Source: Comamonadaceae bacterium PBBC1 (GTDB taxonomy: Bacteria; Pseudomonadota; Gammaproteobacteria; Burkholderiales; Burkholderiaceae_C). Taken from it: a stretch of 64,000 bases of DNA. The position numbers and the translations under genes were made by a program. The notes beneath the pieces were generated by a model. It was not told the DNA's origin, ran no database searches, and saw only the letters and a program-made list of their open reading frames with translations. Below are positions 17,671 through 26,992 of the stretch, in pieces. The stretch lies in contig NKIP01000003.1 in assembly GCA_002256145.1 (NCBI GenBank), positions 248,001 through 312,000 of the forward strand, in the 5' to 3' direction. Within the stretch, counting starts at the first letter, position 1. Every line of letters starts with the position of its first letter.

Positions 17671-18816
17671 TCAGTTCACAGGCACACCCACTTCGGCCAC
17701 CTCGCGTGTCCAGGCCCGGGCTTGTTCACTCAGGCTCACGCCCAGGCCGGTGCGGGTGGGCACCTGCATGCGGCCGTTGTGGATGGTGATGCGTTCGTTG
17801 AACAAGGGCTCCAGCCATTCAAAGTGTTCGACCCAGGGTTCGGTCTTGTAGGCGGCGGCCAGGTGCACATGCAGCTCCATGGCAAAGTGCGGCGCCAGCA
17901 TCACGCCCGCATGTTCAGCCAGGGCGGCCACTTTCAAAAACGGTGTGATGCCGCCCACGCGCGGCGCATCGGGCATCAGGTAATCGGCGGCGCGGTGGCG
18001 GATCAGGTCCCAGTGCTCGCCTGCACTGGTCAGCATTTCACCCGTGGCAATGGGGGTGTCAAATTGGGTGGCCAGCGCGGCATGGCCTTCGTGGTCGTAG
18101 GCGTCCAGCGGCTCTTCGATCCAGACGAGGTTGAAGGCTTCGAGCGTGCGGCACATGCGTTGCGCAGTGGGGCGGTCCCATTGTTGGTTGGCATCGACCA
18201 TGATGGGCACCGCGTCACCCAGGTGTTCGCGCATGGCGGCCACGCGCCGAATGTCCAGGGCGCAGTCGGGCTGACCCACCTTGAGTTTGATGCCGCCAAT
18301 GCCTTGGGCGATGGACGCACTGGCATTCACCCGCAGCTGCTCCAGCGGGGTGTGCAAAAAACCACCCGAGGTGTTGTAGCAGCGCACCGAGTCGCGTTGC
18401 GCACCCAACAACTTGGCCAGCGACAAGCCCGCGCGTTTGGCCTTGAGGTCCCACAGCGCCACATCAAAAGCGCCTATGGCCTGCGTGCTCACACCGCTGC
18501 GTCCCACCGAGGCCCCGGCCCAGCACAGCTTGTCCCACAGCTTGGCGATGTCGTTGGGGTCTTCGCCCAGCACGGCCGGGGCGATTTCGCGTGCGTGGGC
18601 AAACTGGGCCGGACCGCCTGCCCGTTTGGAATAACTGAAGCCCAAACCCTGGTGGCCGCTGGCGGTCTGGATTTCGACAAACAGCATGGCGATTTCGGTC
18701 ATCGGCTTTTGTCGTCCGGTCAGCACCTTGGCATCGCTGATCGGGTTGGCCAAGGGCAAATAGCACGAAGACACGCGTGCCCAGGTGATGGGGTCGGGGG
18801 TGGTGGGTGTGGTCAT
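17671..18816 (-). CDS. Enolase-superfamily dehydratase (L-talarate/galactarate dehydratase-like)
   Basis: 381 residues of the mandelate racemase group. Catalytic signatures: GGIKLKVG (KxK base), MVDANQQW (first metal Asp), WIEEPLDAYD (Glu), TGEMLTS (Glu) and APHFAMELHVHLAAA with the His of the His-Asp dyad. The C-terminal FAMELHVH and VEHFEWLEPLFNE pattern is close to L-talarate/galactarate dehydratase, giving a 2-keto-3-deoxy acid from a hexarate. Start at ATG 18816. It is downstream of the GarD-like gene (48-bp gap), probably one operon. Exact sugar acid is inference. Confidence 0.85.
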   Translation of the reverse strand: MTTPTTPDPITWARVSSCYLPLANPISDAKVLTGRQKPMTEIAMLFVEIQTASGHQGLGFSYSKRAGGPAQFAHAREIAPAVLGEDPNDIAKLWDKLCWAGASVGRSGVSTQAIGAFDVALWDLKAKRAGLSLAKLLGAQRDSVRCYNTSGGFLHTPLEQLRVNASASIAQGIGGIKLKVGQPDCALDIRRVAAMREHLGDAVPIMVDANQQWDRPTAQRMCRTLEAFNLVWIEEPLDAYDHEGHAALATQFDTPIATGEMLTSAGEHWDLIRHRAADYLMPDAPRVGGITPFLKVAALAEHAGVMLAPHFAMELHVHLAAAYKTEPWVEHFEWLEPLFNERITIHNGRMQVPTRTGLGVSLSEQARAWTREVAEVGVPVN

Positions 18817-18864
18817 GGTGTGTGAAGGAGGGGGGCAAAGGTAGAAAGGCCGTTGCAAAACGCT

Positions 18865-20418
18865 TCAGGTGATGGGGGCCGGGTTGAACAGCACCAGCGC
18901 GTTGTGCAGCTTCCAGCGCTCGGCCCAGGTTTTTTGGCGGCCACTGGCCACCTCCAGCATCAAGTGAAACAGCTCCCAGCCCACGTCTTCGATGCTGGCG
19001 GTGCCGTCGGCGATTGTTCCGGCGTTGATGTCCATCAGGTCGTGCCAGCGCCGCGCCAGCTCGCTGCGCGTGGCCACTTTGATGACCGGCACTTCGGCCA
19101 GGCCGTAGGGCGTGCCCCGACCCGTGGTGAAGACATGCAGGTTCATGCCGGCGGCCAGTTGCAAGGTGCCGCAGATGAAGTCGCTGGCCGGCGTGGCCGC
19201 GTAAATCAGGCCTTTTTGGCGCAGTTTTTCGCCGGGTGCCAGCACGCCGCTGATCGGGGCTGTGCCCGACTTGACGATGGAGCCCATGGCTTTTTCGACG
19301 ATGTTGGACAGCCCGCCTTTTTTGTTGCCAGGGGTCGTGTTGGCGCTGCGGTCGACTTGGCCACGGGCCAGGTAGGCGTCGTACCAAGCCATCTCGCGCA
19401 CCATGGCCTGGGCCACTTCGGGGGTGGACGCTCGTGAGGTCAGTTGGTCAATGCCGTCGCGCACTTCGGTGACTTCGGAAAACATGACGCTGGCGCCTGC
19501 ACGCACCAGCAAGTCGGTGCAAAAACCCACCGCCGGGTTGGCGGTCACACCTGAAAACGCATCGCTGCCGCCGCACTGCACGCCCACCACCAGCTCACTG
19601 GCGGGCACGGTCTCGCGTCGGCGCTGGTTCAGCCGGGTCAGGTGCTGGCGGGCGGTGGCCATGATCGCCTCGATCATGGCCATGAAGCCCACATGGGCCT
19701 CGTCCTGCAGGCAAACCACGTCCAAGGCGGCGGGCTCGCTTCGGGTGTCGGTGATGGGAATGGCGCCTGGCGGCATCAGCCGTTCGGGCTGCAGCTTTTC
19801 GCAGCCCAGACTGACCACCATGACCTCGCCGCCAAAGTTGGGGTTCAGGCTGATGTGGCGCAGGGTGCGAATTGGGATCTCGGCGCCTTCGGCATCGATG
19901 GCCACGCCACAGCCGTAACTGTGCTCCAGCCCCACCACATCGTCCACATTGGGAAACAGCGGCAGCAGTTCGGCCTTGATGCGCTGGACGGCAAAGTCGA
20001 CCACGCCCGAGACACATTGCACCGTGGTGGTGATGGCCAGGATGTTGCGGGTCCCCACCGAGCCGTCGGCGTTGCGAAAGCCTTCAAAGGTGTAGCCCTC
20101 CAGCGGGGGCAGCGGGGCGGTCTGAGCGGTGGCCATGGGCAGCTGCGCCAGGCCCTGGGCCTCGGGCATGTGCAGCAAGCGCTCGTGCACCCAGCTGCCC
20201 GCCGCCACGTCCTGCAGCGCATGGCCAATCGGAATGCCGTAGCGCAGCACCGGGCTGTGCGCGGGCAAGTCGACCAGGGCCACCTTGTGGCCCTGCGGCA
20301 CTTTGTCACGCAGCACCAGGCCGCACGGCAGCACCGTGCCTGCGGGCAAGCCCCCGTCGTTGGCCACGATGGCCACGTTGTCGCTGGGGTGCATGCGGAT
20401 GGTGAGGGGCGCGGCCAT
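18865..20418 (-). CDS. garD: UxaA/GarD-family altronate/galactarate dehydratase
   Basis: 517 residues. An N-terminal SAF domain (about 1-90) is followed by the two-part dehydratase domain: [25 protein letters not shown] with the metal-binding Cys, [10 protein letters not shown] and [20 protein letters not shown]. Length fits galactarate dehydratase (about 523) better than UxaA (about 495). It dehydrates galactarate or a related acid to 5-keto-4-deoxyglucarate. ATG 20418 is chosen because AGGAGA lies 6-11 bp upstream; the frame runs open beyond it through the operator. Divergent from the LacI gene with a shared operator. Confidence 0.86.
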   Translation of the reverse strand: MAAPLTIRMHPSDNVAIVANDGGLPAGTVLPCGLVLRDKVPQGHKVALVDLPAHSPVLRYGIPIGHALQDVAAGSWVHERLLHMPEAQGLAQLPMATAQTAPLPPLEGYTFEGFRNADGSVGTRNILAITTTVQCVSGVVDFAVQRIKAELLPLFPNVDDVVGLEHSYGCGVAIDAEGAEIPIRTLRHISLNPNFGGEVMVVSLGCEKLQPERLMPPGAIPITDTRSEPAALDVVCLQDEAHVGFMAMIEAIMATARQHLTRLNQRRRETVPASELVVGVQCGGSDAFSGVTANPAVGFCTDLLVRAGASVMFSEVTEVRDGIDQLTSRASTPEVAQAMVREMAWYDAYLARGQVDRSANTTPGNKKGGLSNIVEKAMGSIVKSGTAPISGVLAPGEKLRQKGLIYAATPASDFICGTLQLAAGMNLHVFTTGRGTPYGLAEVPVIKVATRSELARRWHDLMDINAGTIADGTASIEDVGWELFHLMLEVASGRQKTWAERWKLHNALVLFNPAPIT

Positions 20419-20473
20419 GGTGTCTCCTATGATCTGATCAAGCCCGTTGCTTGACGACATGTGTTGCCAGCAA

Positions 20474-20489
20474 GATGATAGCGCTACCA
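20474..20489. promoter_or_regulatory. LacI-type operator O1 (TGATAGCGCTACCA)
   Basis: A near-perfect dyad around a central CG in the garD-LacI spacer. It has one mismatch from the perfect copy at 21612-21627. A central CG dyad of 14-16 bp is what LacI-family proteins bind. It lies between the divergent garD and LacI starts, so it can control both. Confidence 0.75.
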
Positions 20490-20512
20490 TTGCCGACCCA
20501 CAAGAAACCTGA

Positions 20513-21541
20513 ATGCCCGAAAAAGACCTTCCCAAAAAATCCCGGCGCAGCACCGGTGCCATGACCTTGCGCGATGTCGCCATGCTCGCCGGGGTGGCGC
20601 CCATCACCGCCTCGCGTGCGATCAACACGCCCGATCAGGTCTCGGCCGAGGTCTTGCGCAAGGTGCAGGAAGCGGTCTTGCGCACCGGCTATGTGCCCAA
20701 CCGCATGGCCGGTGGGCTGGCGTCCTCGCGCAGCCGCTTGATTGCGGCGGTGACGCCCAGCACGGTGATGACGGTGCTCATGGGCACCATCGAATCGCTC
20801 AATGGCACTTTGTTTGATGCGGGCTACCAGCTCATGCTCGGGCAGACCAGCTACTCGAGCGAGCGTGAAGAGGCCTTGCTCGAAGCCATCATCGGGCGGC
20901 GTCCTGACGGCATTTTTCTGACCGGCCTGTTGCCGCCCGGCAAAAGTCGCACCCTGCTCATGGCCTCGGGCATTCCGGTGGTCGAATCTTGGGACCTGAC
21001 GCCCACCCCGATCGACATGCTGATTGGCTTTTCCCACACCCACATTGGGCGCGAAGTGGCACGCTACCTCGCAGGCAAGGGACACCGCCAAATGGCGATC
21101 GTGCGGGCCAATGATGAGCGGGCCAAGCGACGCGCGGCCGCTTTCCGCGACGAGCTGTTGCAGCTGGGCCTGCCCCCCGTGGTCGAGGTGGACGTGCAGG
21201 ACAGGCGCTCGATCCAAAGCGGCCGAGACGCATTGACCCAGTTGCAGCAAACCGCGCCCGATGTGGACGCGGTCTTTTGCAGCTCCGACCTGCTGGCTTT
21301 GGGGGTCCTGATGCAGGCTGGGGTGCTGGGTTTGAAAGTGCCGCAGCAACTGGCCATCATGGGCTTTGGCGACACCCCACTGGCCAGCGATGTGGCGCCC
21401 GCCTTGTCGTCGGTGCGCATCAATGGTGAGGAGATTGGCCGACTCGCGGCCCAATACCTGATGGCCCGCGCCGAAGGGCGCGACGTGGCCTCACCCACCA
21501 TCGACGTGGGGTTTTCTGTGGTGGCCCGCGACAGTGCCTGA
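20513..21541 (+). CDS. LacI-family transcriptional regulator (GntR-like)
   Basis: 342 residues. The N-terminal LacI helix-turn-helix is clear ([20 protein letters not shown], then [13 protein letters not shown] and GYVPN), followed by a periplasmic-binding-protein-like sensor domain with [18 protein letters not shown] and the C-terminal [10 protein letters not shown]. The closest recognisable relatives are gluconate/sugar-acid repressors. Two matching palindromes, at 20474 and 21612, flank this gene and lie before the dehydratase and uptake genes, so a hexarate or its breakdown product is the likely inducer. Confidence 0.9.
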   Translation: MPEKDLPKKSRRSTGAMTLRDVAMLAGVAPITASRAINTPDQVSAEVLRKVQEAVLRTGYVPNRMAGGLASSRSRLIAAVTPSTVMTVLMGTIESLNGTLFDAGYQLMLGQTSYSSEREEALLEAIIGRRPDGIFLTGLLPPGKSRTLLMASGIPVVESWDLTPTPIDMLIGFSHTHIGREVARYLAGKGHRQMAIVRANDERAKRRAAAFRDELLQLGLPPVVEVDVQDRRSIQSGRDALTQLQQTAPDVDAVFCSSDLLALGVLMQAGVLGLKVPQQLAIMGFGDTPLASDVAPALSSVRINGEEIGRLAAQYLMARAEGRDVASPTIDVGFSVVARDSA

Positions 21542-21611
21542 CCCTCGTAAACCCTAGCCTCCAAAGGATTGACGCCGCATGGGGCGCTGGTTACGATGCC
21601 TGCAAGCGCAA

Positions 21612-21627
21612 TTGGTAGCGCTACCAA
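21612..21627. promoter_or_regulatory. LacI-type operator O2 (TTGGTAGCGCTACCAA)
   Basis: A perfect 16-bp palindrome, 23 bp upstream of the Bug receptor ATG. The core is the same as O1. It should place the receptor-dehydratase-RraA operon under the adjacent LacI protein. Confidence 0.8.
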
Positions 21628-21650
21628 AAACAAGCCGCAGGAGACAAGAC

Positions 21651-22643
21651 ATGAACAGCAAACGCAATTGGATGGGCCAGCTGCTGGCCTTGACGGTGGG
21701 CCTGACCGGTCTGGTCAGCACCGTTGCCCAGGCCCAGGCCCAGGCCGACTACCCCACCAAGCCGGTCAAGATCATCGTGGCGTTTCCACCCGGGGGCACC
21801 AGCGATGTGATGGCCCGCATGGTGGCCGACGAGATGGGCAAGCTGCTCAAGCAGCCCTTTGTGGTGGAAAACATTGGCGGTGCGGGGGGCACCATCGGCA
21901 TGGACCGCGCCCTCAAATTGCCCGCCGACGGCTACACCCTGATCCAGACCGGCGTGGGCCAAAACGCGGTGGCGCATGGCCTGGACCCCCAGCTCAAATA
22001 CAACTCGATCACCGATTTCATTCACCTGTCGCAGATCCATTCCGGCCCCAATGTGTTGGTGGTGCACCCCTCAACCCCCTACAAAACGGTCAAGGACATC
22101 GTGGATTTCGCCAAGAAAAGCCCCGGCAAGCTGGACTACGGCTACACCCACGCCGCGTCAGGCCACATGGCGATGGAACTGTTCAAACAAACCACCGGCA
22201 TTTTCATGACCGGCATTCCTTACCGGGGCGGTGGCCCCATGCTGAACGACTTGCTGGCCGGGACCATCCCCATGATGTTCATCAACCAGGACGCCGCATT
22301 GCCCCACGTCAAAGCGGGCAAACTGCGCCCTGTGGCCGTGACCAGCGTGCAGCGAAACCCGCTGTACCCCGATGTGCCCACCATTGCCGAGGCAGGCTAC
22401 AAAGGCTTTGAGGCCTTGTCCTGGTCGGGCATGTCGGTGGCCAAGGGCACCCCCCAGCCCATCGTGGCCAAACTCGAAAGCGCTTTGGCGCAGGTCATGC
22501 AGTCCGACAACATCAAGCAGCGCATGGGCTCGGTCGGCTTCATCATCCCGGCGCAAGGCATCAAGCCCTACACCGCCTTTGTGCAAAGCGAGCTGGACAC
22601 CTGGACCCAAGTCATCAAGACCGCAGGCATCAAACCTCAGTGA
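21651..22643 (+). CDS. TctC/Bug-family periplasmic receptor
   Basis: 330 residues. Signal peptide (MNSKRNW, hydrophobic core, cleavage near AQAQA) then the Bug fold: DYPTKPVKIIVAFPPGGTSDVMARM, GGAGGTIGMDRALKLPADGY, and YGYTHAASGHMAMELFKQ with GIPYRGGGPMLNDLLAG. It binds a carboxylate ligand in the periplasm; the neighbours point to a sugar acid. No TctA/TctB partners are present, as is common for Bug proteins. GCAGGAGA precedes ATG 21651, and the LacI operator lies just upstream. First gene of an operon with the IlvD/Edd dehydratase. Confidence 0.9.
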   Translation: MNSKRNWMGQLLALTVGLTGLVSTVAQAQAQADYPTKPVKIIVAFPPGGTSDVMARMVADEMGKLLKQPFVVENIGGAGGTIGMDRALKLPADGYTLIQTGVGQNAVAHGLDPQLKYNSITDFIHLSQIHSGPNVLVVHPSTPYKTVKDIVDFAKKSPGKLDYGYTHAASGHMAMELFKQTTGIFMTGIPYRGGGPMLNDLLAGTIPMMFINQDAALPHVKAGKLRPVAVTSVQRNPLYPDVPTIAEAGYKGFEALSWSGMSVAKGTPQPIVAKLESALAQVMQSDNIKQRMGSVGFIIPAQGIKPYTAFVQSELDTWTQVIKTAGIKPQ

Positions 22644-22663
22644 GCTTTTTCAAGAATTCCCTC

Positions 22664-24415
22664 ATGACCGCCAAGAAAAAAACCTACGAAGAACTGCGCA
22701 GCGCCCGCTGGTTTGCACCGGACGATTTCCGCTCTTTTGGCCACCGCTCACGCGCCATGCAAATGGGTTACGACCATGTGGACTGGGCGGGCAAGCCGGT
22801 GATCGCCATCGTCAACACCTGGAGCGACATCAACAACTGCCACTCGCATTTCAAGCAGCGGGTGGAGGACGTCAAGCGCGGCATATTTCAGGCCGGGGGT
22901 TTTCCCATCGAGTTGCCTGCCATCTCCTTGGCCGAAAACTTCGTCAAACCCACCACCATGATGTACCGCAACTTGTTGGCCATCGAGACCGAAGAGTTGC
23001 TGCGCTCGCACCCGGTCGACGGCGCGGTGCTGATGGGTGGCTGCGACAAGACCACGCCCGGCTTGCTGATGGGCGCGCTCAGCATGAACATGCCCTGCAT
23101 TTATTTGCCTGCAGGCCCCATGCTGCGCGGCAACTGGAAAGGCAAAACCCTGGGCTCGGGCTCGGACGCGTTCAAGTACTGGGACGAGCGCCGCGCGGGC
23201 AACATCACGGCAACACAATGGCTCGAAGTCGAAGGCGGCATTGCCCGCAGCCACGGCACCTGCATGGTCATGGGCACGGCCGCCACCATGATGGGCATTG
23301 CCGAAGCCATGGGCATGACCTTGCCTGGGGCATCCAGCATTCCGGCACCCGATGCCAACCACCCGCGCATGTCGGCTGCTTGTGGTCGGCGCATCGTGGA
23401 CATGGTGTGGGAAGACCAAAAACCCTCGGACATCCTGACGCGCCAGAGCTTTGAAAACGCCATCACCGTGGCCATGGCCGAAGGCTGCTCGACCAACGCC
23501 ATCATCCACCTGGTGGCCATGTCACGCCGCGCCGGGGCGCACTGCGCCGTGACGCTGGACGACTTTGACGCCTTCAGCCGCAAGGTGCCGGTGATCGCCA
23601 ACATCCGCCCCAGCGGCGACCAGTACCTGATGGAAGATTTTTACTACGCGGGGGGCATGAAAGGCCTGATGAGCCGCCTGCGTGATGGCGGTTTGCTGCA
23701 CTTGGACGCGATGACCGTGTCGGGCCAAACCGTGCGCGAGAACATCGCCGATGCCGAGGTTTACAACGACGACGTGATCCGGCCGCTGAGCAACGCGATT
23801 TACGACGAAGGCGCATTGGCCGTGCTGCGCGGCAACCTCGCGCCCGATGGCTGCGTGATCAAGCCCAGCGCCTGCTCGGCCAAGTTCCAGCAGCACACCG
23901 GCCCGGCCTTGGTGTTTGACGATTACCCCAGCCTGAAAGTCGCCATCGACGACCCCGATCTGGACGTGACCGAAGACCACGTCATCATCTTGCGCAACGC
24001 GGGCCCCAAGGGCGGCCCCGGCATGCCCGAGTGGGGCATGGTGCCGATCCCCACCAAGCTGGTCAAGCAAGGCGTGCGCGACATGCTGCGCATCAGCGAT
24101 GCCCGCATGAGCGGCACCAGCTATGGCGCCTGCGTGCTGCACGTTGCGCCCGAAGCCTATGTGGGCGGCAACCTGGCGCTGGTGCAGAACGGTGACTTGA
24201 TCACCGTGGACATTCCAAATCGCAGCATTCACCTGCAGGTCAGCGACGAAGAGTTGGCCACGCGCCGCGCCGCCTGGACGCCGCTGCCCAAACGCTTTGA
24301 GCGGGGCTACGGCCACATGTTCACGCAGCACATTTTGCAGGCCGACCAGGGCTGCGACTTCGATTATCTGGAAACCTCGTTCGGCGCACCGGTGAGCGAA
24401 CCGGTCATTTACTGA
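22664..24415 (+). CDS. IlvD/Edd-family dehydratase (aldonate dehydratase-like)
   Basis: 583 residues of the dihydroxy-acid/6-phosphogluconate dehydratase family. The three Fe-S cysteines are visible in NTWSDINNCHSH, GGCDKTTPGLLMGA and SHGTCMVMGTAAT, and the C-terminal half has the expected PDGCVIKPSA and RMSGTSYGACVLHVAPEA. It is closest in style to L-arabinonate/D-xylonate-type dehydratases, giving 2-keto-3-deoxy acids. A GTG at 22640 overlaps the receptor stop (GTGA); the ATG at 22664 is taken as the likelier start. Part of the LacI-controlled operon. Confidence 0.88.
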   Translation: MTAKKKTYEELRSARWFAPDDFRSFGHRSRAMQMGYDHVDWAGKPVIAIVNTWSDINNCHSHFKQRVEDVKRGIFQAGGFPIELPAISLAENFVKPTTMMYRNLLAIETEELLRSHPVDGAVLMGGCDKTTPGLLMGALSMNMPCIYLPAGPMLRGNWKGKTLGSGSDAFKYWDERRAGNITATQWLEVEGGIARSHGTCMVMGTAATMMGIAEAMGMTLPGASSIPAPDANHPRMSAACGRRIVDMVWEDQKPSDILTRQSFENAITVAMAEGCSTNAIIHLVAMSRRAGAHCAVTLDDFDAFSRKVPVIANIRPSGDQYLMEDFYYAGGMKGLMSRLRDGGLLHLDAMTVSGQTVRENIADAEVYNDDVIRPLSNAIYDEGALAVLRGNLAPDGCVIKPSACSAKFQQHTGPALVFDDYPSLKVAIDDPDLDVTEDHVIILRNAGPKGGPGMPEWGMVPIPTKLVKQGVRDMLRISDARMSGTSYGACVLHVAPEAYVGGNLALVQNGDLITVDIPNRSIHLQVSDEELATRRAAWTPLPKRFERGYGHMFTQHILQADQGCDFDYLETSFGAPVSEPVIY

Positions 24416-24426
24416 GCACGCAAGCC

Positions 24427-25158
24427 ATGCCTCTCCAAGCCGAAACCCGTGACAAGCTCAAAACCGTGAGCACCGCCACCTTGTGCACTGCGCTGTTCAA
24501 GCGCGGCTTGCGCAACCAGTTCATTCAGGACGTTCGCCCTGTGAATGCCGACTTGCAGCGTGACATGCCCAATATGGTGGGCGAAGCCTTCACACTGCGC
24601 TACATCCCGGCCCGGGAAGACCTCAACCCCATCAGCGTGTTTCTGGACCGCCATCACCCTCAACGTGTGGCGGTCGAAACTTGCCCACCTGGCGCGGTGA
24701 TGGTGTTTGACAGCCGCAAAGACGCACGGGCCGCATCGGCCGGTGGCATTTTGGTGTCACGTCTCATGGTGCGAGGCTGCGCGGGTGTGGTGACCGATGG
24801 CGGTTTCCGTGATTCACCCGAAATTGCGGCCTTGAATTTTCCGGCCTACCACCAGCGCCCCAGCGCCCCCACCAATTTGACACTGCACCAAGCGCTGGAC
24901 ATCAACGTGCCCATTGGCTGTGGTGATGTGGCCGTCTGGCCTGGGGATGTGATGGTGGGGGACAAAGAGGGCGTGGTTGTGCTGCCCGCACACCTGGCCG
25001 ACGAGTTGGCCGACGAAGCGGTGGAAATGACCGTGTTTGAAGACTTTGTGATCGACCAAGTACAAAACCACGGCCGCAGCATTTTGGGCCTGTACCCGCC
25101 CACCGATCCAAAGTCCAAAGAGGACTTTGTGGCTTGGCGTCAGGCCAGAGGGCGCTGA
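24427..25158 (+). CDS. RraA-family protein (aldolase/decarboxylase-like)
   Basis: 243 residues of the RraA/HMG-aldolase fold. Key features: SAGGILVSRLMVRGCAGVVTDGGFRD (the glycine-rich motif with the catalytic Arg-Asp), and VWPGDVMVGDKEGVVVLPA. Several relatives cleave or decarboxylate 4-hydroxy-2-keto dicarboxylates. Sitting 11 bp after the dehydratase and in the same operon, it may process the keto acid made there. The RNase-E-regulator function of E. coli RraA is unlikely in this context. It is convergent with the next Bug gene. Confidence 0.83.
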   Translation: MPLQAETRDKLKTVSTATLCTALFKRGLRNQFIQDVRPVNADLQRDMPNMVGEAFTLRYIPAREDLNPISVFLDRHHPQRVAVETCPPGAVMVFDSRKDARAASAGGILVSRLMVRGCAGVVTDGGFRDSPEIAALNFPAYHQRPSAPTNLTLHQALDINVPIGCGDVAVWPGDVMVGDKEGVVVLPAHLADELADEAVEMTVFEDFVIDQVQNHGRSILGLYPPTDPKSKEDFVAWRQARGR

Positions 25159-25183
25159 TGCCTGCACGCAGATTGACCCCGGC

Positions 25184-26158
25184 TCAGTCCAGACTCAAAC
25201 CAATTTTGCGGGCCACCACACCCCATTTGGCATGGTCTTTGGCAATTTTGGCGGCAGCCACGTCGGGTGTGCTGCCAATCACAGTCTGGTCGGTGGCCTT
25301 CAGGCGCTCGGTCGCTTCTGGCGCTCGCAGAGCGTCTACCACCGCTTGGCGGAATTTGGTCACCACCTCTTCGGGGACGTTTTTAGGGGCCAGCAAAATC
25401 AGGCTGAAGTCCGCCTCATAACCCTTCACGCCCGCTTCTGCAATGGTGGGTACATCGGGCAAGGTGGGGGAGCGCCCCTGGCCTGACACCGCCAAAGCGC
25501 TCAGCTTGCCCGATCGCACATGGGGCAAGACCGTGGGACCTGCCAACAAACCACAAGGTACCTGATTGGCCAACACATCCTGCATGGCGGGGGCCGGACC
25601 TTTGTAGGGGACATGCACCATCTGAATACCGGTCATGTTGAGCAGCAACTCGGTGGACAAGTGGCCGGGCACACCCGCACCGCCCGAGGCATAACTCAAG
25701 GATGTGGTTTTGGCCTTGGCGATCAGTTCGCTCAAAGTCTTGACGCCCAATGCTGGATTGCACACCAGGGTCTGGCTGAAGGAAGACAGCACGCTCACAG
25801 GCTTGAGGTCGTCGAGCTTGAAGGGCATGGCCTTGTACACATGCGGGTTCACAGTCAACAGGGTGTCGGTCGCAATCAACCAAGTGTAGCCATCGGGCAC
25901 CGCGCGTGCTACGCTGGCCGCACCGATGTTGCCCCCGGCACCGGGCTGGTTTTCAATGACGATGGGCTGTTTGAGCAGGGCTTGGATTTTGTCGGCTGCC
26001 GTGCGCATGACAAGGTCACTTGGCCCACCCGGGGGGTATGGCGCGATCACCTTGATGGGCTTTTGCGGCCAGTTTTGGGCGATCGCTGCACTGGCGGCCG
26101 ACAAGGTCAGTGCCGTGATGAACAACATCTGAGGCCAGGTACGGGGTCTCGAATGCAT
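25184..26158 (-). CDS. TctC/Bug-family periplasmic receptor
   Basis: 324 residues with signal peptide (hydrophobic MLFITALTLSAASAAIA) and the Bug fold: PIKVIAPYPPGGPSDLVMRT, NQPGAGGNIGAASVARAVPDGYT, SYASGGAGVPGHLSTELL and HVPYKGPAPAMQDVLANQ. Solute unknown. ATG 26158 is chosen over 26170 because GGAG lies 7-10 bp upstream. It is convergent with the RraA-like gene and not associated with a visible LacI operator, so it may belong to another pathway. Confidence 0.88.
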   Translation of the reverse strand: MHSRPRTWPQMLFITALTLSAASAAIAQNWPQKPIKVIAPYPPGGPSDLVMRTAADKIQALLKQPIVIENQPGAGGNIGAASVARAVPDGYTWLIATDTLLTVNPHVYKAMPFKLDDLKPVSVLSSFSQTLVCNPALGVKTLSELIAKAKTTSLSYASGGAGVPGHLSTELLLNMTGIQMVHVPYKGPAPAMQDVLANQVPCGLLAGPTVLPHVRSGKLSALAVSGQGRSPTLPDVPTIAEAGVKGYEADFSLILLAPKNVPEEVVTKFRQAVVDALRAPEATERLKATDQTVIGSTPDVAAAKIAKDHAKWGVVARKIGLSLD

Positions 26159-26242
26159 GAAAGTCTCCAAAAGTTTTCAGCATCCTACCGAAAGCCGCCT
26201 TGCACCCCAAGGCTGCAAACCCCTAGGACGGTCTGCTGCCGC

Positions 26243-26992
26243 TCAGTGCAGCGAAGACAAAAACTGCTGCAGTTCAGGCGTCTTAGGCCGGGCAAACACA
26301 TCGGCGGGGGCACCTTGCTCATGCACCAAGCCCTGGTGCATGAAGATCACGCGGTCGCTCACCTTGCGGGCAAAGTTCATCTCGTGTGTGACCATCAAAA
26401 GCGTCATGCCTTCTTGCGCCAATGACTCCACCACGGCCAGCACTTCCCCCACCAGCTCGGGGTCCAAAGCCGAGGTAATCTCGTCGCACAGCAAGATGCC
26501 CGGCGACATGGCCAGCGCCCGGGCAATGGCCACGCGCTGCTGTTGCCCGCCCGACAGCTGATCGGGAAAGGCGTCAAATTTTTCGGCCAAGCCCACACGG
26601 GCCAGCAGGCGACGTGCTGTGGCTTCGGTCTCGGCAGCGGGCAGCTGCTTGACCAAACCCGGGGCCAGCTGGATGTTCTTGCCCACCGTGAGGTGCGGAA
26701 ACAAGTTGAAGGACTGGAAGATCATGCCCACTTGCTGGCGCAAGCGGCGCATGGCCGCCGGGTCGGTGTAGACCAAGGGCTGGCCTTGCACGATCAGGCT
26801 GCCGTGCTGAAAGGTTTCCAACCCGTTGATGCAGCGCAGCAGCGTGCTTTTGCCCGAGCCGCTTTTGCCGATGATGGCGATCACTTCGCCGGGCTGCACT
26901 TGCAGGTCGATGCCTTTGAGGACTTCGTTGCTGCCATAGGACTTGCGCAGGCCTGCAATGGCAACGGCAGCAGAGGGGTTAGCGTTGGACAT
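26243..26992 (-). CDS. Polar amino acid ABC transporter, ATP-binding protein
   Basis: 249 residues, GlnQ/HisP type. Walker A GKSGSGKST, Q-loop GMIFQSFNLFPHLTVGKN, signature LSGGQQQRVAIARAL, Walker B ILLCDEITSALDPELVGE and the H-loop VTHEMNFAR. It energises the two permeases just upstream. The start at ATG 26992 overlaps the preceding permease by 14 bp. Last gene of the GntR-SBP-permease-permease-ATPase operon. Confidence 0.93.
   Translation of the reverse strand: MSNANPSAAVAIAGLRKSYGSNEVLKGIDLQVQPGEVIAIIGKSGSGKSTLLRCINGLETFQHGSLIVQGQPLVYTDPAAMRRLRQQVGMIFQSFNLFPHLTVGKNIQLAPGLVKQLPAAETEATARRLLARVGLAEKFDAFPDQLSGGQQQRVAIARALAMSPGILLCDEITSALDPELVGEVLAVVESLAQEGMTLLMVTHEMNFARKVSDRVIFMHQGLVHEQGAPADVFARPKTPELQQFLSSLH

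Noticed and set aside
17467..18825. 452-codon plus-strand open frame opposite the enolase-family gene
   Set aside because: Shadow frame, His/Gly-rich, no domain; the minus strand has all catalytic motifs.
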